From Rhodococcoides fascians A25f (GTDB taxonomy: Bacteria > Actinomycetota > Actinomycetes > Mycobacteriales > Mycobacteriaceae), in NCBI RefSeq assembly GCF_000760935.2, contig NZ_CP049744.1:5549501-5613500 (forward strand): 64,000 bases of DNA. The letters run 5' to 3'. The notes under the pieces were generated by a model. That model searched no databases. It was not told where the DNA came from and worked only from the letters and a program-made list of their open reading frames with translations. This document shows positions 9,489-17,462 of the stretch, in pieces. Every line of letters starts with the position of its first letter. The first letter of the stretch is position 1. Position numbers and translations under genes: made by a program.

Positions 9489-10250
9489 CTACGTGCTCGT
9501 CGACCCGATCACCACAACGGCGTCGAACATCTCGGATTCGCTGATACCGGCCGTGAACCCGGCCTCGTGGATGGCCTCGAACGTCGAATTCGCCAGCAGG
9601 GCACTGGTTTCGATGAACAGACTGCCGTGCGGAGCCAGCCACTCGTGGGCGTGCGCCGCTACCCGCCGATGGAGACGAGCACCGTCCACGCCGCCGTCGA
9701 GTGCGATGCGCGGCTCGTGAAGTCGCGCCTCTCTCGGCATCAGCCCGATCTCGCCCGTCGGAACGTACGGGGCGTTGACGACTATCGCGTCGAATCTGCC
9801 GTGCAGCTCCGGCGGCAGCGCGTCGAACAGGTCGCCGCGGTGCACCGTACCTCCGACGGCATTCAGGTTGCGTTCGGCGCACTCCACCGCCGCGGCGTCG
9901 ACATCGGCCGCATGCAACTCGGTGACGCCCGGAACCGACAGGCCGATCGCACCGGAACCACAACACAGGTCGAGGAGCGTCGAAGGATGCAGTGCTGCAG
10001 CGCATTCGACGAGGAATTCGGTGCGGCGGCGGGGAACGAACACACCCGGTTCGACGGCGATGCGTCGACCACAGAACCACACCCACCCGACGACGTGCTC
10101 GAGCGGTTCACCGGCGATGCGTCGCCCCAGCATGTGGGCGAGCTCTGCCGGGTTCGAGGCGGACTCGACGAGGATGTGTGCTTCCTCCTCGGCGAACACA
10201 CACCCGGCAGCGCGCAGCGCGGGCACCACCTCGTCGAACCCTGGTTCCAA
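9489..10250 (-). CDS. HemK/PrmC-like N5-glutamine methyltransferase homologue
   Basis: A 253-residue class I SAM-dependent methyltransferase. Motif I is LLDLCCGSGAIGLS, and the HemK-type active-site tetrapeptide appears as NAPY (about 157-160), followed by VPTGEIGLMPREARLHEP. The classical PrmC motif is NPPY; the NAPY variant marks an actinobacterial paralogue, so I do not call it PrmC, which normally sits beside prfA. The TTG start is supported by AGGAGG nine bases upstream. The methylated protein is unknown. Confidence 0.8.
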   Translation of the reverse strand: MEPGFDEVVPALRAAGCVFAEEEAHILVESASNPAELAHMLGRRIAGEPLEHVVGWVWFCGRRIAVEPGVFVPRRRTEFLVECAAALHPSTLLDLCCGSGAIGLSVPGVTELHAADVDAAAVECAERNLNAVGGTVHRGDLFDALPPELHGRFDAIVVNAPYVPTGEIGLMPREARLHEPRIALDGGVDGARLHRRVAAHAHEWLAPHGSLFIETSALLANSTFEAIHEAGFTAGISESEMFDAVVVIGSTST

Positions 10251-10334
10251 CGCGCTCGACCTCCTGGATTGCTGTGCGCCCAGCTACCCCGCTGAAATAC
10301 TGTAGCCCGGTATGTCGCAGCAAAGGAGAGGGCG

Positions 10335-10718
10335 ATGAGCTGGGATGCCACAGTCCGTCGAATGTGCTTGGCGCTGCCCGAGACGTACGAGGAACAGGCC
10401 TGGGTCGGTGAGCGCTGGCGGATACGCGGTCGCACGTTTGCCCACCTACTCGAGATTCGCGACGGTAGTCCGCCGGCATTCGCGAAGGCCGCAGGCACCG
10501 ACGGCCCAGCCCATGTCCTCATCTTCCGTTCTCGCGGAATCGAACTCGACGCATTGTCGAAGCGGGACGGCTTCTTCGCTCCGGGTTGGGGACCCGAGAT
10601 CATCGGCATGAAACTCGACGGCTCCGTGGACCGCGTGGAACTCGGCGAGCTGATCACCGAGAGTTACTGCAACCGGGCACCGAAGAAGCTCGTCGCACTG
10701 CTCGATCTACCCGAGTGA
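10335..10718 (+). CDS. MmcQ/YjbR-family protein
   Basis: A 127-residue small cytoplasmic protein of the MmcQ/YjbR (CyaY-like fold) family, often listed as putative DNA-binding. Typical features are the opening SWDATVRRMCLALPETYEEQ, the central PPAFAKAAG segment and the C-terminal ITESYCNRAPKKLV. ATG start with AAAGGAGAG six bases before it. Stands between a divergent methyltransferase and a downstream pentapeptide-repeat gene 43 bases away, with which it may be cotranscribed. Molecular role unknown. Confidence 0.85.
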   Translation: MSWDATVRRMCLALPETYEEQAWVGERWRIRGRTFAHLLEIRDGSPPAFAKAAGTDGPAHVLIFRSRGIELDALSKRDGFFAPGWGPEIIGMKLDGSVDRVELGELITESYCNRAPKKLVALLDLPE

Positions 10719-10761
10719 ATCTCGTTTGACGCTGACGCACGCCGAGGGACACAGTGGACGC

Positions 10762-11571
10762 ATGGCTGCCCCGAGCGAGAACTTGCTGGCCGATTGCGGC
10801 AGTTGTTTCGGGCTCTGTTGCGTCGCTCTGCCCTTCGCGAAGTCATCGGATTTCGCAATGGACAAGGCCGCTGGGGAACCGTGCCGCAACCTCCTGGAGG
10901 ACTCGCGGTGCGGCATTCACTCGTCGCTCCGGGAGAAGGGCTTTCCCGGGTGCACGGTGTACGACTGTTTCGGTGCGGGCCAGAAGGTGTCGCAGTCCAC
11001 GTTCGAGGGACGTGACTGGCGGCAGCAGCCGTCGAACGCGTCGGAGATGTTCGCGGTCTTTCCGGTGATGCGTGATCTGCACGAACTGCTCTGGTATCTG
11101 GCGGATGCGCGTGGCCGGACGTCGACCGAAAGCCTGCACACCCGGCTTGCCTGCGAGTACGACGAGCTGGATGCGCTCACTTCGGCGACTCCCGAGATCC
11201 TGATGTCGGTCGACATCTCCGTCCTGCGCTCGCGTATCAACGACGTGCTGCTCGATGCCGGCGACCAGGTGCGCGCCGAGGTCGTGGGCAAGAAGACGAA
11301 CTACCGCGGACGCGACATGATCGGCGCGAAGCTTGCCGGTGCCGATCTGCGCGGCGCAAGCTTGCGCGGCACCTACCTCATCGGAGCCGACCTGCGCGGG
11401 GCCGACCTGCGACTGGCGGACGTGATCGGTGCGGATCTTCGCGGTGCCGACCTCAGAGGCGCAGACCTGCGCGGCAGCATCTATGCCACGCAGTTCCAGA
11501 TCAACGCCGCACGGGGTGACCGAGCGACACGGCTACCCGAATCCCTGACCCGTCCGAGCCACTGGGCCTGA
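10762..11571 (+). CDS. Cysteine-cluster and pentapeptide-repeat protein
   Basis: A 269-residue two-part protein. The N-terminal third carries a Cys-rich cluster (CGSCFGLCC near residues 12-20, CRNLLEDSRCGIH, CTVYDCFG) resembling zinc/iron-cluster proteins of the YkgJ type. The C-terminal part (about 185-250) has at least nine pentapeptide repeats of the A(D/S)LRG type, e.g. GADLRGADLRGADLRG, expected to fold as a right-handed quadrilateral beta-helix. Pentapeptide helices in MfpA/Qnr mimic DNA and protect gyrase, but that role is not established for this architecture. I start at the ATG at 10762; an upstream in-frame start at 10726 adds only 12 unconvincing residues. Confidence 0.8.
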   Translation: MAAPSENLLADCGSCFGLCCVALPFAKSSDFAMDKAAGEPCRNLLEDSRCGIHSSLREKGFPGCTVYDCFGAGQKVSQSTFEGRDWRQQPSNASEMFAVFPVMRDLHELLWYLADARGRTSTESLHTRLACEYDELDALTSATPEILMSVDISVLRSRINDVLLDAGDQVRAEVVGKKTNYRGRDMIGAKLAGADLRGASLRGTYLIGADLRGADLRLADVIGADLRGADLRGADLRGSIYATQFQINAARGDRATRLPESLTRPSHWA

Positions 11572-11574
11572 CCA

Positions 11575-11784
11575 TCAGCCGAGTGATCTACCGGTCTGCT
11601 CCAATGCTGCTTGGACGACCGTGAGCGCCTTCGGACCTACACCGTGCAGCTTTCTCAACTCTGCCGCCGACACACCTGCGAGGTCGTCCAGACACAGGTA
11701 GCCCGCCGCACGGAACGCCCGAGACGCAGGATTTCCGGTCCCCTTCGGAAAGGCCGGATGTTCATCGGTTTCTGCTGTGCTCAC
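11575..11784 (-). CDS. Small helix-hairpin-helix protein
   Basis: A 69-residue protein with a helix-hairpin-helix/RpoA-CTD-like fold: LCLDDLAGVSAAELRKLHGVGPKALTVV, whose HGVGPKAL hairpin is the usual non-specific DNA-binding loop. GTG start with AGGA about eight bases upstream. Convergent with the pentapeptide gene (3 bases apart), divergent from the SDR gene. Partner and function unknown. Confidence 0.75.
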   Translation of the reverse strand: MSTAETDEHPAFPKGTGNPASRAFRAAGYLCLDDLAGVSAAELRKLHGVGPKALTVVQAALEQTGRSLG

Positions 11785-11819
11785 GGGCGCATCCTAAAGC
11801 AGACCGGTAGCCTGACGCC

Positions 11820-12707
11820 GTGCCTGAAACCAAGCAGAGACGCGTTGTCATCACCGGAGCGAACACCGGTATCGGCTACTTCACCGCCTTGGAGTTCGCG
11901 AACCGTGGCGACCATGTGACGCTCGCCTGCCGTAACCAGGAGAAAGCCGAGTCCGCAGCGGCGAAGATCCGAGCGGAGGCACCGAACGGAACCGTCGACA
12001 CGGCGACCCTGAATCTCGCCGACCTGGCCTCGGTGCGGGAATATGCCGCGTCGGCTCCCGAGTCGATCGACGTACTGATCAACAATGCAGGCGTCATGAT
12101 GCCGGCCTCGCGGACCGAGACCGAGGACGGATTCGAGCTTCAGCTCGGCACCAATCACCTCGGCCACTTCGCCCTGACCGGCCTGCTGTTTCCCAAGCTC
12201 GCCGACGACGCGAAGATCACCACCATCGCGTCCGTCGCGCACCGTCAGCGCCCCAAACTCGACTTCGACAATCTCCAGCTCGAGCGGGGCTACAGCGCTC
12301 AGCGTGGGTACGCGAACTCCAAGCTCGCGAACATCTTGTTCGCGCTGGAATTGCAGCGCCGGATCGACAAGGCCGGATCGAAGGTGACCAGCAATGCTGC
12401 GCACCCCGGCATCTCCTCCACCGAGCTGTACTCGAGCCCGGACGGCTTGGGCAGCAACAAGATCCTGGCGGCACTGGCACCCATCGGACTGAAGTTCATC
12501 TCGCAATCCGCCCGTGCCGGAGCACTTCCCACGATCTATGCCGTCGACGTCGCAGGCGGCGGCACCTACAGCGGCCCCACGTCGCTGTTCGAGTCACGCG
12601 GCAAGCCGGGCCCGGCGTCGATGACTCGCATGGCACAGGATCCCGCACTCGCGGCGAAGCTGTGGGACGTCAGCGAGAAGTTGACCGGAGTCGGCTACCC
12701 GCTCTGA
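11820..12707 (+). CDS. SDR-family oxidoreductase, retinol-dehydrogenase-like
   Basis: A 295-residue NAD(P)-dependent short-chain dehydrogenase. The cofactor loop TGANTGIG is at the N-terminus, NNAGVM follows near 89, and the catalytic YxxxK is in YANSKLAN. The long C-terminal part (FISQSARAGALPTIYAV) is typical of retinol-dehydrogenase/WW-oxidoreductase-like members. GTG start. Its 3' end overlaps the convergent TetR gene by 13 bases. Physiological substrate unknown. Confidence 0.88.
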   Translation: MPETKQRRVVITGANTGIGYFTALEFANRGDHVTLACRNQEKAESAAAKIRAEAPNGTVDTATLNLADLASVREYAASAPESIDVLINNAGVMMPASRTETEDGFELQLGTNHLGHFALTGLLFPKLADDAKITTIASVAHRQRPKLDFDNLQLERGYSAQRGYANSKLANILFALELQRRIDKAGSKVTSNAAHPGISSTELYSSPDGLGSNKILAALAPIGLKFISQSARAGALPTIYAVDVAGGGTYSGPTSLFESRGKPGPASMTRMAQDPALAAKLWDVSEKLTGVGYPL

Positions 12708-13237
12708 TTCTCCGCCCCCTTAGCACCCTCGAGGTAGACGGCGATCGGATACCGTAGCGCTGCAACGGTATTCGATGTCCGACGGCCGAACACCACGTCG
12801 GCAACCAAGCCCTCGCAGAGCGAGACGAGTCCGTCGCCGTGAGCGGGTTCGTCGAACAGTTCGCGGGCCAGTTCGAGCGAAAAGAACGAGCGGGCCAGGA
12901 CATCCCGAACATCCTGCGCAACAGCAGGATCGAGCATCAGGGCGTAACGAGCCCGCAGTTCGGTCATGCGATGGGTGAGCGCACGGTGGAGGTACTGCCC
13001 CACCACCGTGGCGACATCGGTCTCGTGGTCGGCAATGTCCACGAACGACGCGTGCGACAGCTCGACCAGCCTGGCGGCCACCGCAGCGAGCAGATCGGAC
13101 TTGGTTCGGAAGTAGTACGACGTGGACCCGGCCGGGTACTCGAGCGTCGAGTCGATCGCGCGGTGGGTCAACGCGCGCAGACCATCGCGAGCAACGACGC
13201 CGAGCGCGGCGTCGGCGATGGCAGTTCGACGATCCAT
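12695..13237 (-). CDS. TetR-family transcriptional regulator
   Basis: A 180-residue repressor-type protein. The N-terminal helix-turn-helix runs IADAALGVVARDGLRALTHRAI ... GSTSYYFRTKSDLLAAV (residues about 5-50), and the remainder is an effector-binding helical domain. I start at the ATG at 13237; the reading frame is open further upstream but the added residues are not TetR-like and would run into the divergent zapE gene. A perfect 7-bp-arm palindrome lies 22 bases upstream, between this gene and zapE, and is the likely operator. Confidence 0.9.
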   Translation of the reverse strand: MDRRTAIADAALGVVARDGLRALTHRAIDSTLEYPAGSTSYYFRTKSDLLAAVAARLVELSHASFVDIADHETDVATVVGQYLHRALTHRMTELRARYALMLDPAVAQDVRDVLARSFFSLELARELFDEPAHGDGLVSLCEGLVADVVFGRRTSNTVAALRYPIAVYLEGAKGAENQSG

Positions 13238-13258
13238 GGGCGTGAGCCTACACACGCA

Positions 13259-13274
13259 CTCTACAAATGTAGAG
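13259..13274. promoter_or_regulatory. Candidate TetR operator
   Basis: CTCTACAAATGTAGAG is a dyad with perfect 7-base arms (CTCTACA/TGTAGAG) and a 2-base centre, located in the 60-base divergent gap between tetR (minus) and zapE (plus). It is placed to let the TetR protein control both genes. Confidence 0.65.
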
Positions 13275-13297
13275 CCTGTCGGAGTACGGTTCGGTTC

Positions 13298-14212
13298 ATG
13301 AGGCCGACTGCACCGCGATGCACCTTCGACACCGACTTCATCCTGGACGATGCCCAGGCCGCAGCAGCTGACGCGCTGTCCACGCCCGGCAAGAAGGGCC
13401 TCTATCTGTGGGGGCCGGTCGGACGCGGTAAGACCTGGTTGCTCGACACCTATTTCGACAACGTCGACGTCACGGCCAAGAAGCGCGTCCATTTCCACAG
13501 CTTCTTCCGCGACCTGCACGCGGCGTACTTTCGCCGCAACTTCTCGATCGACGCGGCCATCGACGACATCCTGTCGACGGAATCCTCTCCTGCATCACTG
13601 CTGTGCTTCGACGAATTCCACGTCCACGACATCGGCGATGCCCGCCTCATCACCCGCATGCTCGACGCCCTCTTCGCTCGCGGAGTCGTCCTGGTCGTCA
13701 CCTCGAACTACGCGCCCGACGAGTTGCTGCCGAATCCGCTGTTCCACCCGACGTTCCTGCCGACGATCGAGAAACTGAAGGAAGAACTCGACGTGGTCTG
13801 CGTCGACGGTCCCGTCGACTACCGTTCCGCCGGCGCCAGCGGATCGCGATTCGCGTCGGGGAGTTGGAGTCTCGAGCCGGTCTCGGGTGGTCATACGTTT
13901 GCCGAGTTGTGCTACGCCGCTCGTTCGACAGGTGACTACCTCCAGATGATCGAGACGGCAACGAGTTTGACGGTCACCGAGATTCCGGCTCTTGCGGGTG
14001 TCGACGAATTCGCCGCTCAGCGCTTCGCGAATCTCGTGGATGTCCTGTACGACCGGGACGTACGGACCGACTTCCACGCTCTCGTCCCGCTGCACGAATT
14101 TGCCGTCGGGTGTTCCGGTCTCGACACCGATCGGTTGGTCAGTCGACTCAGCGAATTGGGGTCTTCTTCACGCGAGCGCACGGCGGACAGCGTCGACGCC
14201 GCCGGTACGTAA
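13298..14212 (+). CDS. zapE: AFG1/ZapE-family ATPase
   Basis: A 304-residue P-loop ATPase of the AFG1/ZapE family, which in proteobacteria acts at the division ring and in mitochondria helps protein quality control. Walker A is GPVGRGKTWLLD (about 39-50), Walker B is LLCFDEFHV (about 101-109) with the family-typical HDIGDARLITRML, then VVTSNYAPDELL (sensor). The ATG at 13298 fits the family N-terminus; the frame is open further upstream only through the divergent tetR. Its 3' end overlaps a convergent hypothetical gene by 45 bases. Confidence 0.9.
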   Translation: MRPTAPRCTFDTDFILDDAQAAAADALSTPGKKGLYLWGPVGRGKTWLLDTYFDNVDVTAKKRVHFHSFFRDLHAAYFRRNFSIDAAIDDILSTESSPASLLCFDEFHVHDIGDARLITRMLDALFARGVVLVVTSNYAPDELLPNPLFHPTFLPTIEKLKEELDVVCVDGPVDYRSAGASGSRFASGSWSLEPVSGGHTFAELCYAARSTGDYLQMIETATSLTVTEIPALAGVDEFAAQRFANLVDVLYDRDVRTDFHALVPLHEFAVGCSGLDTDRLVSRLSELGSSSRERTADSVDAAGT

Positions 14213-14548
14213 CAGCTCTTCGCCGCGAGCCAGGAGAACGACCTCGTTGCCGTCGAGCGCGAGCCCGCGGCATGCCAGTCCGGCTCCTTCCCACAGCAGA
14301 ACCAGTTCGAGAATCAGCCGCGCGAGGGTGGCGTCGGGATTGCGGCGGATGCTCCAGGACCAAGTACTGACTCGGATTCCGGCGTCACGGGCGAGCGATT
14401 CACCCAGCCGCGCGCCCGTCATCAACGGGTAAGGGTCGTCGATCACCGGCACGAAGGCGGAGACGAGCAACCGGGCGGCGAGATCTCTGCGATCCTGCCG
14501 AAGCAGTGTCTGCACTTCGATCGCCGACGTGTTGTCTTTCTTGGACAC
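14168..14548 (-). CDS. Hypothetical protein, 126 aa
   Basis: I do not recognise this family. The protein is rich in Leu, Ala and Arg with predicted helices (VQTLLRQDRRDLAARLLVSAF; LARLILELVLLWEGAG) and no signal peptide or clear membrane span. GTG start at 14548 without a strong ribosome site. It overlaps the end of zapE tail-to-tail. Codon bias supports coding, but function is unknown. Confidence 0.6.
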   Translation of the reverse strand: MSKKDNTSAIEVQTLLRQDRRDLAARLLVSAFVPVIDDPYPLMTGARLGESLARDAGIRVSTWSWSIRRNPDATLARLILELVLLWEGAGLACRGLALDGNEVVLLARGEELLRTGGVDAVRRALA

Positions 14549-14767
14549 ACGGGCAGCTTAAGTGCCGTCGGCGTGAAACTCAGCGAAGGGCGTTCCACGC
14601 TCGGTACGGTCATCGAAGTCGCGCGACTATCGCGTTCGGTGTAGTTGCCGCATCCGCGCGATCGGACCGAAGAACTACTTCAGCACAACAAAACCAGGGA
14701 TGTGCCGACCACCATGACGACGTTCGACGAGCAGCGAATCGCGCTCCTCCGATAGAGCGCGGCAGAC

Positions 14768-15268
14768 CTACTCCGCACCGAGCGGTTTGATCATCACGAC
14801 TTCGAACTCATGGGGAGCCAAAGGGTAGGGAACTCTTTCACCGGTAGCGCTGAATCCCCTGCGCCGATAGAAGGCCTGGGCGCGTCGATTGTGCTCGTGC
14901 ACCTCGAGCGTCAGCTGGTCGTGCCCGCGTTCGCCGGCCCAACGCTCGATTTCGAGCAGCAAGGCTTCGGCGAGGCCTTCGCCGCGGAGGAGGGGCGTCA
15001 CGTAGACGCCCAGCAGAAATGTCCTACCGTCTTCGACCCGCGCCCGCATGATTCCTACCCACCGACCCGCGTCGTCCACCGCGGCGAAGCCACACGAGAA
15101 CGCAGAATTGGTTTCGGCGGCTCGCCGCACCCAGTCGTCATCCGATTGTCGCGACGCAGCATCGAGAGTCTCGACGAACGCCTTCGGCGAGTCTGCCAAC
15201 ATCTCGAGCCGAAGAGCGCGGAACAGCGGCCAGGACTCGGCCGTGACAGGAACGATGCGAAACGCCAT
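14768..15268 (-). CDS. GNAT-family N-acetyltransferase
   Basis: A 166-residue acetyl-CoA-dependent acyltransferase. Motif A is VYVTPLLRGEGLAEALL (the R/QxxGxG/A pyrophosphate-binding loop appears as LRGEGLA), followed by LEVHEHNRRAQAFYRRRGF, the usual motif B ending. I start at the ATG at 15268 (MAFRIVPV); the longer frame adds 14 unlikely residues. Acceptor unknown. The preceding 219-base gap (14549-14767) shows no gene or clear structure. Confidence 0.88.
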   Translation of the reverse strand: MAFRIVPVTAESWPLFRALRLEMLADSPKAFVETLDAASRQSDDDWVRRAAETNSAFSCGFAAVDDAGRWVGIMRARVEDGRTFLLGVYVTPLLRGEGLAEALLLEIERWAGERGHDQLTLEVHEHNRRAQAFYRRRGFSATGERVPYPLAPHEFEVVMIKPLGAE

Positions 15269-15319
15269 GACGTCGATGCTAGGGAAAGAGTCGGGCCGAC
15301 GAGGGCTCACAAATTAAGG

Positions 15320-15371
15320 GAGACACCCACTACTGACGGCGGTCGGGGGCGACAGCAGCAGCGGGTGTCTC
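15320..15371. repeat. Inverted repeat with long loop in a divergent gap
   Basis: GAGACACCC (15320-15328) and GGGTGTCTC (15363-15371) form a perfect 9-bp dyad separated by 34 bases, between the GNAT gene (minus) and a small plus-strand gene. It could be a 5'-leader hairpin or a looped operator pair; nothing identifies it further. Confidence 0.4.
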
Positions 15372-15463
15372 ATTGACCATTCGGGGCCCGTCACCGGGTG
15401 GATGGGTATCGGATGGGAAATTCTTTCGAAGTTTTTTCACCCGCCCGGGCATAGCCTGTGACC

Positions 15464-15838
15464 ATGCCTTTCACAGCAGCGAACCACTACGAGTTCAGTG
15501 GCGACGACATCACCGGAACCGTGGACGCCCATCGATCCGCCGGCGTCTGGGCGGCGCAGCTCGTCCTCAGTGGTGAGACGCTGGAATCCACGGACGTCAC
15601 CCGCTCCGATCTGGGATTCGAGGTGCGCACCCTCGTGAAGACTCTCTCGGACGGCAACCGGACCCACCTACTCATCGTTCTGCCGCGGATCAACATCGAC
15701 GCGGAGGACGGCCAAGACGTCACGTTCACCTCCTATGCAGTGCTGTACACCGTGCACGGCGGGTCGTCCGAGCAGCACGGCGCGGCCGAGTCGTACGACG
15801 TGCGTTCGCTCGGCGGAACCGCGTCGCTCGTCCGGTGA
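15464..15838 (+). CDS. Hypothetical protein, 124 aa
   Basis: I do not recognise the family. The sequence reads as an alternating beta-strand protein (EFSGDDITGTVDAHRSAGVW, HLLIVLPRINID, VTFTSYAVLYTVHGG) without cysteines, signal peptide or membrane span. ATG at 15464 chosen over an in-frame GTG two codons upstream. It stands 86 bases ahead of the broken LLM gene and may share its transcript. Confidence 0.7.
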   Translation: MPFTAANHYEFSGDDITGTVDAHRSAGVWAAQLVLSGETLESTDVTRSDLGFEVRTLVKTLSDGNRTHLLIVLPRINIDAEDGQDVTFTSYAVLYTVHGGSSEQHGAAESYDVRSLGGTASLVR

Positions 15839-15924
15839 TCGACACGGAATAGCCCGAACGGCACGTCGGTTGTACGGCGTAGTCGATGCAAACGCATGAA
15901 CTTTTGTTCGGGTAGGAGCGCACC

Positions 15925-17014
15925 ATGCAGTTCGGAATTTTCTCCGTCGGAGACATCACCACCGACCCCACGACCGGTGTGACGCCCACCGAACACGAGC
16001 GCATCCGCGCGATGGTCACCATCGCCGAACATGCCGAAGAAGTGGGCCTCGACGTTTTTGCTACCGGCGAGCACCACAACCCGCCGTTCGTGCCGTCGTC
16101 GCCCACGACGATGCTCGGCTACATCGCGGCCCGGACCGAGAAGCTGATTCTGTCCACGTCGACCACGTTGATCACCACCAACGACCCGGTGAAGATCGCC
16201 GAGGACTACGCGATGCTCCAGCATCTGTCCGAGGGACGCGTCGACCTCATCATGGGTCGCGGCAACACCGGTCCGGTCTACCCGTGGTTCGGCCAGGACA
16301 TCCGTCAGGGAATTCCGCTCGCGCTGGAGAACTACCAACTCCTCCGACGACTGTGGACCGGGACGTCGTGAGCTGGAAGGGCAACTTCCGCACCCCCTCG
16401 ACGGGTTCACCTCGACGCCGCGCCCACTCGACCACATTGCGCCGTTCGTGTGGCACGGCTCGATCCGCAGCCCGGAGATCGCAGAGATCGCCGCGTATCA
16501 CGGCGACGGTTTCTTCGCGAACAACATCTTCTGGCCCAAGGAGCACTACATCGCGCTGATCGACCTGTATCGCGAACGGTACGAGCACTACGGCCACGGC
16601 CGTGCCGACCAGGCCATCGTCGGCCTGGGTGGTCAGGTGTTCATGCGCAAGAACAGCCAGGACGCGGTCAAGGAGTTCCGGCCGTACTTCGACAACGCAC
16701 CCGTCTACGGCCACGGCCCCACCATGGAGGACTTCACCGAGCAGACCCCACTGACCGTCGGATCTCCGCAGCAGGTGATCGAGAAGACGCTCGCATTCGC
16801 GGACTACTTCGGCGACTACCAGCGTCAACTGTTCCTGATGGACCACGCCGGTCTGCCGTTGAAGACCGTGCTCGAACAGCTCGACATCCTGGGCGAGGAC
16901 GTGGTGCCGGTACTGCGCAGAGAATTCGCTGCCCGACGCCCCGAGGGTGTTCCGGAGAATCCCCCGACTCACGCGTCGATGCTGGCGGAGAAAGAAGCAG
17001 CTGTTGCCGTCTGA
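15925..17014 (+). pseudogene. LLM-class flavin-dependent oxidoreductase, two frameshifts
   Basis: The product would be a luciferase-like flavin monooxygenase of about 363 residues using reduced FMN/F420-type cofactor. The first part (frame of 15925, MQFGIFSVGDIT ... NYQLLRRLWTG) stops at 16371; the C-terminal part (FVWHGSIRSPEIAEIAA to KEAAVAV) is in another frame from about 16397 to 17014. A short middle part (DVVSWKGNFRTP) is in the third frame at 16362-16396. Two one-base losses explain all of it, one in the GGG at 16360-16362 and one in the CCCCC at 16393-16397. All parts fit one family protein, so this is either a sequencing artefact in homopolymers or a very recent pseudogene. It precedes marR and pirin in a tight cluster. 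Confidence 0.85.
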
Positions 17015-17462
17015 CACCGAGTTGTCGATCCAGGCCTGGGAGGCGCTGTTTCGCTCCCAGGTCGCGCTGATGCGCCGGTTCACCGCAGACGACATCTGGG
17101 ATCCGATCGGCATGCGTGAGTACGACGTGTTGTTCACCCTGAGTACCAGTCCGAACCGCCGACTCCGGTTGCACGAACTCAACGACGAGATCCTGCTCAG
17201 CCAACCGTCGCTCAGTCGGATGTGCGACCGCCTTGCAGCATTGGGTTACGTTGCCCGAGAACCTGATCCGTCGGACAAACGCGGGACGGTCATCTGCCTG
17301 ACCGATACGGGAGCGGACGTGCAGACGAACATCGGACGGAAACACGCCGCCCGCATCAGGCGCTACGTCGGCGACGCTCTGAATGCCGACGAGCTGAAGA
17401 CACTCCGAAGTCTGTGCACCAAGCTCAGACTCGCCCAGACCGACATCCGGGAGCACACATGA
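17004..17462 (+). CDS. MarR-family transcriptional regulator
   Basis: A 152-residue winged-helix regulator: LRLHELNDEILLSQPSLSRMCDRLAALGYV is the recognition helix region and EPDPSDKRGTVICLTDTG the wing. The likely start is the TTG at 17004 (LPSDTELSIQAWE), overlapping the end of the LLM frame by 11 bases with a GGAGAAAGAAG stretch upstream; a longer frame from 16947 lies inside the LLM gene. It is followed by pirin with an ATGA overlap, so it probably controls this small redox operon. Confidence 0.85.
   Translation: MPSDTELSIQAWEALFRSQVALMRRFTADDIWDPIGMREYDVLFTLSTSPNRRLRLHELNDEILLSQPSLSRMCDRLAALGYVAREPDPSDKRGTVICLTDTGADVQTNIGRKHAARIRRYVGDALNADELKTLRSLCTKLRLAQTDIREHT

Noticed and set aside
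9489..10250. Naming the methyltransferase prmC
   Set aside because: The active-site tetrapeptide is NAPY, not NPPY, and prfA is not adjacent; left as HemK-like.
14506..14790. 94-codon plus-strand frame
   Set aside because: Overlaps the ends of two better-supported genes and its protein is low-complexity.
15853..15912. CCCGAAC/GTTCGGG arms upstream of the LLM gene as a MarR site
   Set aside because: Seven-base arms 46 bases apart are expected by chance in such GC-rich DNA.
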